Below are positions 50,812 through 59,574 of a stretch of 64,000 nucleotides of DNA, in pieces; the first letter of the stretch is position 1, and every line of letters starts with the position of its first letter. The stretch is from the NCBI GenBank assembly GCA_963696495.1, contig CAVOKJ010000004.1, positions 558,001 through 622,000 of the forward strand, given 5' to 3'. The DNA comes from Bog-756 sp963696495 (GTDB taxonomy: Bacteria > Actinomycetota > Acidimicrobiia > Acidimicrobiales > RAAP-2). The notes below the pieces were generated by a model, which saw only the letters and a list, made by a program, of their open reading frames with translations, did no database searches and was not told where the DNA came from. The position numbers and the translations under genes are program-made.

Positions 50812-53480
50812 CGGCTCGACCGGGGGAGGAGCAGTCGCTCGGGTCCCGGAAGCGACGGGGTCGACCGGAGCAGGAGCTGTCCGAGGGGGGGAGGGGACTC
50901 GACGGGCGCCGTCGGGGCCGTCGGTGGAGAGGTCACCCGAGGCGCAGGGGGAGCGGACGCGACCGGGGGAGCCGGACCGGCCAGGGGCGTGGGCGGAGGA
51001 GTGGTCTCCACCCGTGGAATGGGCGAATCAGATTCGACGGGGGAGGCCGGCGCAACCGGCGCAGCTGAAGCGACAGGCGCGATCGGGGCAGCAGAAGCGG
51101 CAGGCGCTATCGGGGCGGCAGGGGTAGTAGGGGCAGCCGGAGCAGTAGGGGCAGCAGGGGCAGCAGTGACAACCGGCGCAGCTGAAGCGGCAGGCGCGAT
51201 CGGGGCAGCCGGTGCAGCCGGTGCAGCCGGTGCAGCCGTCTGCTTCGGAGCAGGCGATGAGACCGATTCAGCAGCCCTAGGAGGCAAGACCGGAACTACT
51301 GCACGAGTCGGAGCCGCCGGAGAGATTGGAGCAGCCGCGGCGACTGGAGGAGCGGGAGCCGCAGGGGCAGCCGGAGCAGCCTGGACAGCCGGAGCAGCTG
51401 AAGCGGCAGGCGCGATCGGGGCAGTCGGGGCAGTCGGGGCAGTCGTCTGCTTCGGAGCAGGCGATGAGGCCGATTCAGCAGCCCGAGGAGGCGAGACCGG
51501 AGCTACTGCACGAGTCGGAGCCGCCGGAGAGATTGGAGCAGCCGCGGCGACTGGAGGAGCGGCCGGAGCAGCAGGACCAGCCGGAGCAGCAAGGGCAGCC
51601 GGAGCAGCAGGAGCAGCCGGAGTAGCAGGAGCAGCAGGACCAGCCGGATCAGCCGGAGCAGCAGGAGCAGCCGGAGCAGCAGGAGCAGCAGGAGCAGCAG
51701 GAGCAGCAGGAGCAGCAGGAGCAGCAGGAGCAGCAGGGGCAGCAGGGGCAGCAGGAGCAGCAGGAGCAGCTGGAGCAGCGGGTGCTACTGGTGGGTCCGC
51801 AAGGGTCGGACCGACCGAAGCAGTCAGGCGATCCTGCGGTGCCGGCCTTGGTTCGGGCGGTGCCGCAACCGGGGAGACCGTCCCAGTGGCAGCGGTCTCC
51901 GGTGGCAAAGCCCGAGTCGCAGCCCTGCTCGGTGTTGAGACCGAGGCCGGCGGGCTCTTCGGTTCTGGTGAGCGCTCCGGTCCGGGAACGACCTTCGAGG
52001 CCTCCCCGGCTGCCGACACGATCGGAGTCTCCGTTTGCACCTGCCACCATCGTCGCCTCGGTGGGATGGGTGACTTCGGGCGCGCGCGGAGCTGACGAGG
52101 TTTCGTCGGGCTCGAGGAGCCGTTCCGCGCAGGATCGGTGCCTGTCGATCGGGGGGCTCCGGGGGGGACGGGATCGGTCCGCGGGGCCTGCTTCGACGCC
52201 GCCGGCGGGACGGCAGCACCCGAGAGCGGCGGCAACGGTCCGTCCACCGTGCGCGCCGGCTTCGACCTTGATCGGGCCCACTGATCGCTCAATGGGCCGA
52301 CTGGCCCTCGAGACTGCTTGGCGACGGTTCCGTTATGACCGATGCGGGGCGTGCGGGTCCAGGGCGGCTCGGGTGAGAGTGGCGTCGGCTCCGGGGGGGA
52401 AGCTGCCGACAATGGCACGTCGCGAGTCGCGGCCGGGCGCTCCTCTGGACCCGACGGCTGATCATCCGGCGGGGTGACCCGTTCCCTCGGCGCGTCGGCT
52501 GGCACCGGCACCTGAGGACCGTCGGGAGTGGTTGCAGGTCCACGCGTCTCGGTCGGGCTCACCGCTGGTCGCGGCGAAGGCACCCCTGCTGACTGTCCTC
52601 GGGGTGGGGACGGAGTGTCCGACGCCACTCCGGGTACCAGGTCCTCCGACAGCCGGTCGAGTCGTTCCGGTTGAGCCAGCGGGACCCCGGAGCCCACCGG
52701 GGAGTGCTTCTTCTCCTGCTTCTTCTTGCCCCCCTTCTTGCCGTGCTTCTTCGAGTCCTTCTTTGCGTTCTTCTTTGGGTCTTTGCCCTCCGCCTTCTTC
52801 GGGTCCTTGCCCTCCGCCCGGCTATCCCGATGCTTCTCCTTCTCGCCCTTGCCTCTCTCCTTCCCGGTCTCCTTCTCGCCGCCGCTCTCGTGTGCGTGCT
52901 TCTTCTCTTCGAGATGCTCGTGGCCAACATGCTCGTGAGTCGTCGACGGATCGATCGGCCCCCTGAGTGGTTCCGGCCTGGGTGGTTCCGGAGTGACGAG
53001 TTCGCTCGATTCCGGTTCCGGAGATGGGCCACCGGGCCCGGTCGGCGAACCCATCGGTGCACCGGGTGGCCGATCGCCTGTGGGCCCGTCCGAGTCGTTC
53101 GGTTGGCCGGAGATCCCGGATACCTCAGGACCGTCCATGGCCGGGGCGACGGAGGCCATCGAGGTCCGGTTGGGCACCGAAGGTGACGCTTCGGGCGATT
53201 GCGCCACCGGCCCTTCCGGCAAGGGGCCACCGAGCTCGATCGGTGCTCTGATCGGCGGCGCCGGCTCCTGCTCCGTCACCGGACCCGCGGTATCCACAGG
53301 AGCCATCGGGGTCCAGTGGGGCTCGGATGGCAGCGGCTGCTGGTACCCGGTGCCGCCATTGACCCGAGGTCGGCCACCACCGGGTTCGTCGGGTTCTTCG
53401 AGTCCGGGCGCGACGACAGGTTCCAGTAACTCGAACAGGTTTTTACCCTGCGGCTTGCCCCGATCCCAACCCCGTCGCAT
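50349..53480 (-). CDS. Long Pro/Ala/Lys-rich low-complexity protein, frameshifted N-terminal part
   Basis: 1043 codons from the ATG at 53480. Residues 1-190 are Pro/Gly/Ser-rich, about 190-270 are a Lys/Glu-rich charged block (GKKGGKKKQEKKHSPVG), then Pro/Ser/Arg-rich sequence, and about 570-850 a PA-repeat region. After a C7 run on this strand (G7 at 50885-50891) the composition abruptly becomes Leu/Arg/Ser-rich, as wrong-frame sequence does, while the Pro/Ala-rich composition continues in the frame of the GH43 copy B. One extra base would fuse the two into a protein of about 1400 residues. It may be a sequencing error, a pseudogene or a phase-variable gene. No known domain in the N-part. 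Confidence 0.65.
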   Translation of the reverse strand: MRRGWDRGKPQGKNLFELLEPVVAPGLEEPDEPGGGRPRVNGGTGYQQPLPSEPHWTPMAPVDTAGPVTEQEPAPPIRAPIELGGPLPEGPVAQSPEASPSVPNRTSMASVAPAMDGPEVSGISGQPNDSDGPTGDRPPGAPMGSPTGPGGPSPEPESSELVTPEPPRPEPLRGPIDPSTTHEHVGHEHLEEKKHAHESGGEKETGKERGKGEKEKHRDSRAEGKDPKKAEGKDPKKNAKKDSKKHGKKGGKKKQEKKHSPVGSGVPLAQPERLDRLSEDLVPGVASDTPSPPRGQSAGVPSPRPAVSPTETRGPATTPDGPQVPVPADAPRERVTPPDDQPSGPEERPAATRDVPLSAASPPEPTPLSPEPPWTRTPRIGHNGTVAKQSRGPVGPLSDQWARSRSKPARTVDGPLPPLSGAAVPPAASKQAPRTDPVPPGAPRSTGTDPARNGSSSPTKPRQLRARPKSPIPPRRRWWQVQTETPIVSAAGEASKVVPGPERSPEPKSPPASVSTPSRAATRALPPETAATGTVSPVAAPPEPRPAPQDRLTASVGPTLADPPVAPAAPAAPAAPAAPAAPAAPAAPAAPAAPAAPAAPAAPAAPAAPADPAGPAAPATPAAPAAPAALAAPAGPAAPAAPPVAAAAPISPAAPTRAVAPVSPPRAAESASSPAPKQTTAPTAPTAPIAPAASAAPAVQAAPAAPAAPAPPVAAAAPISPAAPTRAVVPVLPPRAAESVSSPAPKQTAAPAAPAAPAAPIAPAASAAPVVTAAPAAPTAPAAPTTPAAPIAPAASAAPIAPVASAAPVAPASPVESDSPIPRVETTPPPTPLAGPAPPVASAPPAPRVTSPPTAPTAPVESPPPLGQLLLRSTPSLPGPERLLLPRSSRWPQCHRPRQHQRSQGPLQHPSSRRPRCLLARRSVPTHRPPAGPPQLPSWPSLRLPPPRTPRNTRRCHRSSTPTRSTARNPASRSGPARSGRMTRSSPWQRRQPSRKSKPVTLGRRRPPIRRRATAEKPPPSPSGGSSLPWCPSWSSLPVPSWR
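50885..50891. other. Run of seven G at the frame break
   Basis: G7 on the plus strand (C7 on the coding strand). Eight or five bases here would restore a single open frame from 53480 to 49273. The run is a natural slippage site for replication, transcription or base calling. Confidence 0.8.
50940..51790 (-). repeat. Pro-Ala codon repeat region with an internal 207-bp duplication
   Basis: Dense short repeats of GCAGCAGGAGCA-type units (plus strand) encode Ala-Pro-Ala runs. Inside it, a near-identical segment of about 110 bp starting at 51241 recurs at 51448, a spacing of 207 bp (69 codons). Repeats of this kind are expected to be unstable and to cause assembly trouble. The plus-strand Gly/Ala ORF across it is only a mirror of the repeat. 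Confidence 0.8.
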
Positions 53481-53982
53481 CGCACGGGAAGACTACCGTT
53501 TCGAGCAGCATCAAGCCGAGCCGACCCCGGTTGGGGAAGACCGGTGGACATCTCGTCCGAACCTGGGGATTGAGCAAGAAATCCGGCGGAAAAGGTAGGG
53601 ATTTCGCGCAACGCCCTTGACCAGGAACAGGGCACCGATCACAGTGTCAATTGTTCGGACACCGAAGCCCCATCGGAGACCGGGGGAGATCAGCGGAAGG
53701 GTCGCAAGGCTCGTTCGTGGGTCGCCCCGCAGGAACGATGGGACCGTAGGTGGCCGAAGTGGTGGTCCGGTGACGGGCAGTGGTGTTCGCAAGGGCGCCA
53801 TGGCTCGGTGCTCATTGCAGGGTCGTCCGACACGGCCAGGCGTGGGAGAGACCGGGTCGCTGCGTACGTAGCCCCGAGGAGCTCGAGCGGTTTCGGCCGT
53901 CCGGTTACTCGGGGTTGCGTCGCGCCCAGAACCGGAGGACGTCCGCGGCGACGGTCACCGTGCCGACTGAGTGTCTGGCACG
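53481..53982. other. 502-bp intergenic region without a convincing gene
   Basis: Several short ORFs exist on the minus strand, but none has a family-like sequence or a good ribosome site. GC content is a little lower than in flanking genes. A small palindrome TTCGG-ACA-CCGAA lies at about 53652-53664. It presumably carries the promoter of the long low-complexity gene. Confidence 0.4.
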
Positions 53983-54897
53983 TCAGTGGTGGTGCGTCGA
54001 TCCCCTGGCCGGGGCGACCGCTTCCATCCGGCACGGGTCGTCCTCGTCGTTGCACCGTTCACATTCCAGTTCGAGGGTGCTGTGGGAGATGGCGAAGGGC
54101 TGGGCGATGGCCTCCTTGACCCGCTCGCCCACGACCTGGGCCTCTTCGAGTGTGGGGTGCCCGCTCAGGACCATGTGGGCGGAGAGCACCCTCATCTCGC
54201 TGGACAGACTCCAAATATGCAGGTCGTGGACCTCTTCGGCTCCCGGAACCGCGACCATGGCTTCCACCAACTTGGCCGGATCGACGTCGGCCGGAGTGGA
54301 CTCGAGCAGGACGACGACGCTGCTCCGGAACACCCGGGCGGCTTGCACGACGATGATGGCCGCTATGACCAGGGCCGATGCCGGGTCCAGCCAGGTTGCG
54401 GCCGAGTCGAACAAAAGCACGACACCGGCGATCACCACCGCCAGGGAGGCGAGCGCGTCCCCGGCCATGTGCAAGAGGGCGGAGCGCATGTTGAGATCAC
54501 GGGTGCCATCCCGGAGGACGAGCGCCGCCAGTCCGTTGACGATCAGTGCCAACGAAGCGACCACCACCATCACGCCGGCCCGGACCGGAGTCGGATGCGC
54601 CAGGCGGTACAGGCTCTCGATGACGATCAGGACCGTCACGACGGCGATGAGTGCGGCATTGGCCAGCGCGGCCAGGATGGTCGCCCGATGATTGCCGAAT
54701 GACCGTTGGGCGTTCGGGGGCCGTAACGCGAGCCTGACGGCCACCAGCGAGAAGAGGAGCGCCCCGGCATCGGCGAGGTTGTGACCGGCGTCGGCCAACA
54801 GGCCTGACGAGTGAGCGAACAGTCCGAAGCCGACCTGGATGACGACCAGTCCGAGGTTGAGACCTAGGCTGATGTCGAGTCTGCGGCTGCGGTCCAT
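53983..54897 (-). CDS. Cation diffusion facilitator (CzcD/ZitB-type) metal exporter
   Basis: 304 residues with GGAGG before the ATG. Six membrane helices. The metal site ligands are H39 and D43 (LADAGHNLADAG) and H143 and D147 (LLHMAGDALASL). The cytoplasmic C-terminal domain ends in a Cys/His-rich tail (CERCNDEDDPC ... STHHH), a likely metal-sensing or delivery site. It exports zinc or similar divalent metals in exchange for protons. It is divergent from a DUF218 gene across a palindromic site. Confidence 0.9.
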   Translation of the reverse strand: MDRSRRLDISLGLNLGLVVIQVGFGLFAHSSGLLADAGHNLADAGALLFSLVAVRLALRPPNAQRSFGNHRATILAALANAALIAVVTVLIVIESLYRLAHPTPVRAGVMVVVASLALIVNGLAALVLRDGTRDLNMRSALLHMAGDALASLAVVIAGVVLLFDSAATWLDPASALVIAAIIVVQAARVFRSSVVVLLESTPADVDPAKLVEAMVAVPGAEEVHDLHIWSLSSEMRVLSAHMVLSGHPTLEEAQVVGERVKEAIAQPFAISHSTLELECERCNDEDDPCRMEAVAPARGSTHHH

Positions 54898-54952
54898 GTG
54901 GTTCCTCCCCGCCAGCCTACCAAGCGGAGCGAAATTGGCCGCTGGAGCGGCT

Positions 54953-54968
54953 GTAATCGGTCGATTAC
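54953..54968. promoter_or_regulatory. Perfect 16-bp palindrome in the CDF/DUF218 divergent promoter
   Basis: GTAATCG (54953-54959), 2-nt spacer GT, CGATTAC (54962-54968). It lies 55 bp before the metal exporter start and immediately upstream of the DUF218 -10 box, so a dimeric regulator bound here could control both genes. A metal-responsive regulator is the natural suggestion (inference). Confidence 0.6.
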
Positions 54969-54974
54969 CCCCGC

Positions 54975-54980
54975 TAGCCT
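54975..54980 (+). promoter_or_regulatory. Leaderless-type -10 box of the DUF218 gene (TAGCCT)
   Basis: TAGCCT matches TANNNT and ends 6 nt before the ATG at 54987; no Shine-Dalgarno is present. It abuts the palindrome at 54953-54968, so a bound regulator would block it. Confidence 0.5.
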
Positions 54981-54986
54981 GCGTGG

Positions 54987-55538
54987 ATGGCCGCCCTGCG
55001 TGCATGGGTGTGGCGCTGGGTGCGAATTTTTTTACGGGTGATGCTCTTTTTGGTCATTCCACTACTCCTTGTGGCCACTGCCCGACTCTTCGTGTGGCCA
55101 CCGTCCGATCAGCCGAGCAGGGCCGATGCCGTCGTTGCCCTCGGGGGGGACCCCGGCCAGCTGCGGGCCAAGATGGCGCTGCAGCTCGCCCGGGAGGGTT
55201 ATGCGCCAGTTGCGGTGATCTCCCTGGGTGGCAAGAAGGCCGTCCCCTGCCCGCGGCCGGTCCGCGATGTGACGATCGTCTGCTTTCGGGCCGACCCCCT
55301 CGACACCCGCGGCGAGGCCGAGTACACGAGTCGGCTGGCGGCCCGGCGACACTGGAAGCGCATCATCGTCGTTTCGGAGCGGAGCCAGGCGACGCGCGCT
55401 CGGATGCTGTTCAAGCGTTGCACCTCGGCTCAGCTGGAGATGGTCCCGGTCACAGACCCGCGCAACCGGCTTCCTTTCGACGTCGTCTACGAGTGGGGGG
55501 CATTGACGAAGGCACTCGTGGTGGACCGGTCGTGCTGA
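54987..55538 (+). CDS. DUF218 / YdcF-SanA-like membrane-anchored protein
   Basis: 183 residues. One N-terminal membrane helix (IFLRVMLFLVIPLLLVATARLFVW, shown here only as its span 13-36), then a DUF218 domain: ADAVVALGG, LAREGYAPVAVISLGG, the Glu-containing TRGEAEYTSRLAARRHWKRI helix and VVSERSQATRARMLFKRC. SanA/YdcF-type proteins affect envelope integrity, with an unknown reaction. The domain faces outward if the helix is N-in. Probable leaderless transcript. Confidence 0.75.
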   Translation: MAALRAWVWRWVRIFLRVMLFLVIPLLLVATARLFVWPPSDQPSRADAVVALGGDPGQLRAKMALQLAREGYAPVAVISLGGKKAVPCPRPVRDVTIVCFRADPLDTRGEAEYTSRLAARRHWKRIIVVSERSQATRARMLFKRCTSAQLEMVPVTDPRNRLPFDVVYEWGALTKALVVDRSC

Positions 55539-55843
55539 ATCCAACCGGTCGACGGAGGTTGGCGAGACTCTCGGGCGTATCTGGCGGCGAAGCGATGCAC
55601 ATGGTCGAGGAGCTCGGGTTGCATCCGGTCGGGGCCTCTCCGGTCGTACCAGGTGGTGATGGCGACACCTGGCACCAACCACCTTCGAGTCGTTGCTCAC
55701 CGTCCCGGCGCTCGAGACGCGATGCACCGATGGCTGACACGACCACATCGCGCATCCGTTCCCGAGTTCCTCTGGCCCATCACGCAACTGACCGTTGCCC
55801 CACCGAGAGGCCCCGTTGCCCGGTGAGCCCGGTCGCTATCCGA
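55539..55843. other. 305-bp convergent gap
   Basis: Lies between the 3' ends of the DUF218 and GH5 genes. Only wrong-frame short ORFs are present; no clear terminator hairpin with a T tract was seen. Confidence 0.4.
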
Positions 55844-56986
55844 TCAAGAAGCGGCCAGGTGAGCCTGGTATCCGGCACCGTACGGGGTGGGATTGCCATT
55901 GGCGTCGATGAGCGAGGGTCCGCTGCATGCTCCGGCATTGAATGACCAGGCCAGGTAGGACACACCGTGGGCATCGGCCCAGGGCATGTAGGTGTTGATG
56001 AAGTTCGATGTGCAGTCGGTTTCCCCCAATTCTCCGGTGACGAAGGGGACCTTGGCCAGCAGCCCCAGATGCACCCACCTGTTCCAGGCGGCCGACCCCC
56101 TCGCCGCGTTGAAGTTGTACACGTGCACCGAGATTGCCAGCTGCCCGATCGGGTCGACGGGCATGTCCTTGCTGAAGCCGTCCGGATTGGCCGCAAACGC
56201 AGTGCCGGCCACCATGACGACGTTGGTTGCTCCCGTGGCACGGACAGCAGAGATCAGCTGGTCGTAGCCGGCCACCTGCACGCCGTCCTCGGTGCAGCCG
56301 CCGGCCACCAGGCAAGAGAATTTGAGGTATCGAGGCTCGTTGAAGAGGTCGAACACCACGCCCTGATGACCCTTGAAGGTAGCCGCCACGGACGACCAAA
56401 AGGCCGGCGAGTGGTCCTCATCGGCCATGACCTCACCGCCCTTTGCCAGCTCACTGCCGGGAGCGCCCCAGTGCAGGTCGAGGATCACCGCCAGGCCGGC
56501 GGCGTTGAGGTCGTTGACGTAGTGCACGATGGCGGACTGGTACGCGGCCCCTCCGTACTGGGGGTTGGGAAGATTGATGCCGAGCCAGCAATCCTCGTTC
56601 AGGGGGAGCCGGACTGCATTGATGTTCCAACTCTTCATGGCGGCGATCATCGACGGCGTGTCGGAGTTGGATGGATTGAGGAACCCGTACCCACCGACGC
56701 AGGCATATTCAGAGCCGCTGTGGTCGACCCCGATGAGACGGATCGGGTTGCCGCCGCCGTCCACCAATTGGTTGCCCGACACCCGCACGACCGGAGGTCC
56801 CGAGAAACTGGTGGCAGCTGACGCGGCCGGCGCCACGATCACGCCGACTCCCAGTTGGAGGGCGGCGACCGCAACCAGTGCAACCCCTACCCGGAGCAGG
56901 CCATGGCCCAGCTCCGACTGCCGCGCTGACGCAGTCACAGACCGAGCCCCACTCTCATCGTCGAGTCCGCGGCGCTCGATCGCCAC
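55844..56986 (-). CDS. Secreted GH5-family glycoside hydrolase (cellulase-like)
   Basis: 380 residues from a GTG. A long signal segment (about 28-58) ends in APAASAATS, a likely Ala-x-Ala cleavage. GH5 features follow: RLIGVDHSGSEYAC, NAVRLPLNEDCWLG, the acid/base E217 in DLFNEPRY, HVYNFN and the nucleophile E319 in TGELGE. Length matches single-domain GH5 endoglucanases; no carbohydrate-binding module. It would cleave beta-glucan or mannan outside the cell. It stands alone. Confidence 0.88.
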   Translation of the reverse strand: MAIERRGLDDESGARSVTASARQSELGHGLLRVGVALVAVAALQLGVGVIVAPAASAATSFSGPPVVRVSGNQLVDGGGNPIRLIGVDHSGSEYACVGGYGFLNPSNSDTPSMIAAMKSWNINAVRLPLNEDCWLGINLPNPQYGGAAYQSAIVHYVNDLNAAGLAVILDLHWGAPGSELAKGGEVMADEDHSPAFWSSVAATFKGHQGVVFDLFNEPRYLKFSCLVAGGCTEDGVQVAGYDQLISAVRATGATNVVMVAGTAFAANPDGFSKDMPVDPIGQLAISVHVYNFNAARGSAAWNRWVHLGLLAKVPFVTGELGETDCTSNFINTYMPWADAHGVSYLAWSFNAGACSGPSLIDANGNPTPYGAGYQAHLAAS

Positions 56987-57429
56987 GGGTCCGGTTCGCG
57001 GGGGCGACCGGTGGGTCGGCCTCGACGGCGTTGGCGCCAGTTCCCACAGCTAGTACCTGCCCACTCTCGATCCGGAGTCCCGATGCGGCGGTTCGGTCAC
57101 ACGACGGCTACCGGTGTGACAGACCTCCCGGCTTATCGGCAGGATGGCGCCTGACGTTTAGTGCCAATCAGCGGACTCGGGATACACCAGGAGCCTCCGG
57201 CAGCGAGCAAGGTGGAGCCCGATGCCGGCTGGAGGGCCTGGCCCTGCCTGGGATCTGTGCTCCTGACTTTCTTCGGCGCAGCGGGCTCAGGCTTCTCCGC
57301 AGAGCGGGCTCAGGCGACCGAGTCGGCCTCAGGTGACATCGCAGGCAACGCTGCCCCCTGCACCAAGCAGGAGCGACGCCCGACCTCCCCGGCGTCGTGA
57401 CGTCCCGGCCGTCCGGATTGCGCCGAGGT
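56987..57429. other. 443-bp intergenic region with a small inverted repeat
   Basis: TCACAC (57097-57102) and GTGTGA (57114-57119) form 6-bp arms around 11 nt, a possible operator for the GH5 gene. A plus-strand ORF of 79 codons from a GTG at 57161 encodes a hydrophobic stretch (PCLGSVLLTFFGAAGSG) followed by small polar residues. It might be a small secreted peptide but has no ribosome site. I leave it unannotated as a gene. Confidence 0.4.
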
Positions 57430-59403
57430 TCAACGCCGGACGGTCGGCAGGCCGACCGGCTGACCTCGGAGGCGCTTCGACAGCCTCCGGATCTGCACAC
57501 GCCGCCGGCCGGCGAACTTGTAGCACTCGGAGAAGGCCCGGGACGCCCAGCGCTCATGGACGACCTCGAGGCCGGCGGGTCCCGCCCCGCGGATCTCCTC
57601 GGCCATACGCAGATAGGAGTGCCGCCGGTAGTGACGGATGCTGTCGGTGAAGTCATCCGGGCTGGTGACGAAGGTGCGCACATCGCAGACCGAGGCGTTC
57701 GGCAGTTCGTCGACGACTCGGTCGAGAATGGCGTTCATCGTCATGTGGTGAAGGTGGCGATCCGGTTCGCTGGGGTTGGACAGCGCCACCTCGGCGCCGT
57801 TCACGAACACGATCCTCGAACCCTCGGGAACCTGCGTGGCCAACCAGCGGATGTTCTCCTCGAATCGGTCGGGCGGTATCCCACCCCGGAATTCGAATTC
57901 GTCCGTGAACCAACGCAGGAACTCCCGGTTGATGCCCTCCCGGCCGAGTCTGGTCTCGACCGGTCCCCAACGGTCGGGATCAGTGATGTCGAAGTCGAAC
58001 TGGAGCCACGGCACGATCAAGTTCGTGTCCCGGTGGCGGTAAAGTCCCTGGGTGTAGTCGGTCAGCACGCTGTACACCAGCACGTCGTAGTCGGGGGAGA
58101 CAACCACCGACGATCGATAGACGCTCTGATCGAGGAAGGGGATCCGATCGACGACGGCCCGCTGTCCGTCCGTGAGACCCGCCGCAGACTGGCGGAGGGT
58201 CTCGGTGTGCCCGACGTGGATGAAGCTGCCCGTCGGCCCGGTATGGGCGAACTCGGTGCGGATCCGGCCGCCCAGGAACTGGGCCGTCGTGTTCAGGTCG
58301 CACCCTCCGACCATGAGGATCCGCTGGTCATCCGGCGCCGCCCCCACCCGCCCGGCCGGCCCGGGGCGGGCCGGACGGGCGGGGTCCGGCAATTCGTCGT
58401 CCTCGGTGATCCAGTCGACCGGGTGGTCGAGCCCGGACGCCACCTCCCCGACGATCGAGAGTGGGGGACGACCGAGTCGGTCGTAGAGCCACTGCTCCAC
58501 GCCCATGTGGAGCACACGGCAGGAGAACAGGAAGTCGGTGAGCGTGCCGTCGCGCTGGTCGACCGAGAAGAATCCACAGATCCCGTAGTCGCCGTAGCGG
58601 TCCCTCACCATCACGTACCCGGTCCGGTAGGTGGGGTCGGCGACCATCGCCCGGAACTCGTCCTCGTCGAGCCACCGCTTGGTGAAGTTCAGCTGATGGG
58701 TCCTGATCAACAGCTCGTGCAGCCGTTCGGACTCGGCGACCGTGTCCTCGACGACGGCGACACGGATGTCGCAGGACCGCAGGAACTCCTCGTTGGACCC
58801 GCTCGCTGCCTGGCGATCGACCAGCTTTCGCTCGAGGACCTGGTACTGGCGGACGCGGGTGCGGCCCCGGTCGTCCTTGCCGGCGAGCTCCGGCAAGGAC
58901 AGCAGGTGATCGATGATCTCCGGCCCTGCGGTCTGGATCCCCTCCGAAAAGTGGCGCACCTCGCCCCGGTTGGTCGGCGAGTCGTCGATGAACAGCACGT
59001 TCTCGGGTCGCAGCTGCGCGTCGTCGATGATCTGGGCGACCCGCGCCCCCTTGGGCGACCAGTCGATGCGGGCGAAGACGAACTCCTCCCACAGCCCCAG
59101 TCGTCGGAGCTCGGCCCGCGCATCCTCCGGATCGTTCTTCGAGCAGATCGAGTTCACGATGCCCCGGTCGTTCAGGGTGCGGACCAGGTCGGCCGTCGAC
59201 GGGTCGAGGGCGACCGGCCCCTCGCTGAGCGTGCCGGCCCACAGCGTCTCGTCGAGATCCCACACCACGAGCTTGACCGGCGCCGACAGCGGGGCTCCGT
59301 ACCCGTCCTCGCCCGGATCCGAGCCCGGAGAGAGCCGGCCATCGGCGCCCTCGTCGGACGGGACCACGAAGGTCGTTGCTTGCTCACGAGACTCGCCGGT
59401 CAC
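57430..59403 (-). CDS. FkbH-like HAD-superfamily protein with an unrecognised C-terminal domain
   Basis: 657 residues from the GTG at 59403. The HAD motif I is D49-L-D51-E-T-L-W (VVWDLDETLWAGT), with FIDDSPTNRGEV later. About residues 240-350 match the acetyltransferase-like second half of FkbH proteins (HQLNFTKRWL, DYGICGFFSV). FkbH proteins load glyceryl from 1,3-bisphosphoglycerate onto a carrier protein. About 270 further residues (ILMVGGCDLNTTAQFL onward) form a separate domain I cannot assign; parts recall SGNH-like hydrolases. Next to a sulfotransferase and nucleotide-sugar genes, a role in glycan decoration is likely. Confidence 0.75.
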   Translation of the reverse strand: MTGESREQATTFVVPSDEGADGRLSPGSDPGEDGYGAPLSAPVKLVVWDLDETLWAGTLSEGPVALDPSTADLVRTLNDRGIVNSICSKNDPEDARAELRRLGLWEEFVFARIDWSPKGARVAQIIDDAQLRPENVLFIDDSPTNRGEVRHFSEGIQTAGPEIIDHLLSLPELAGKDDRGRTRVRQYQVLERKLVDRQAASGSNEEFLRSCDIRVAVVEDTVAESERLHELLIRTHQLNFTKRWLDEDEFRAMVADPTYRTGYVMVRDRYGDYGICGFFSVDQRDGTLTDFLFSCRVLHMGVEQWLYDRLGRPPLSIVGEVASGLDHPVDWITEDDELPDPARPARPGPAGRVGAAPDDQRILMVGGCDLNTTAQFLGGRIRTEFAHTGPTGSFIHVGHTETLRQSAAGLTDGQRAVVDRIPFLDQSVYRSSVVVSPDYDVLVYSVLTDYTQGLYRHRDTNLIVPWLQFDFDITDPDRWGPVETRLGREGINREFLRWFTDEFEFRGGIPPDRFEENIRWLATQVPEGSRIVFVNGAEVALSNPSEPDRHLHHMTMNAILDRVVDELPNASVCDVRTFVTSPDDFTDSIRHYRRHSYLRMAEEIRGAGPAGLEVVHERWASRAFSECYKFAGRRRVQIRRLSKRLRGQPVGLPTVRR

Positions 59404-59574
59404 TCGATGTGCACCCCTCCCACGAACGTCACTCTGCCACCCCGGTGCCCGGGCCGTCGGAGCGATACCTGTTCCCGACCGGTCCGGCCAAGGGCCGTCG
59501 AACCGCATTCATCGTACCGGTCGTCGGCGACGACGACGGTCGTGGGGGGATCGAGGGGCTTCGGGGATCGGGAC

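Noticed and set aside
50296..52095. 599-codon plus-strand Gly/Ala-rich ORF
   Set aside because: It is the mirror translation of the PA-repeat on the minus strand and has no ribosome site or non-repetitive domain.
54839..55945. 368-codon plus-strand ORF overlapping DUF218
   Set aside because: It is a different frame over the DUF218 gene and the convergent gap, with no recognisable domain.
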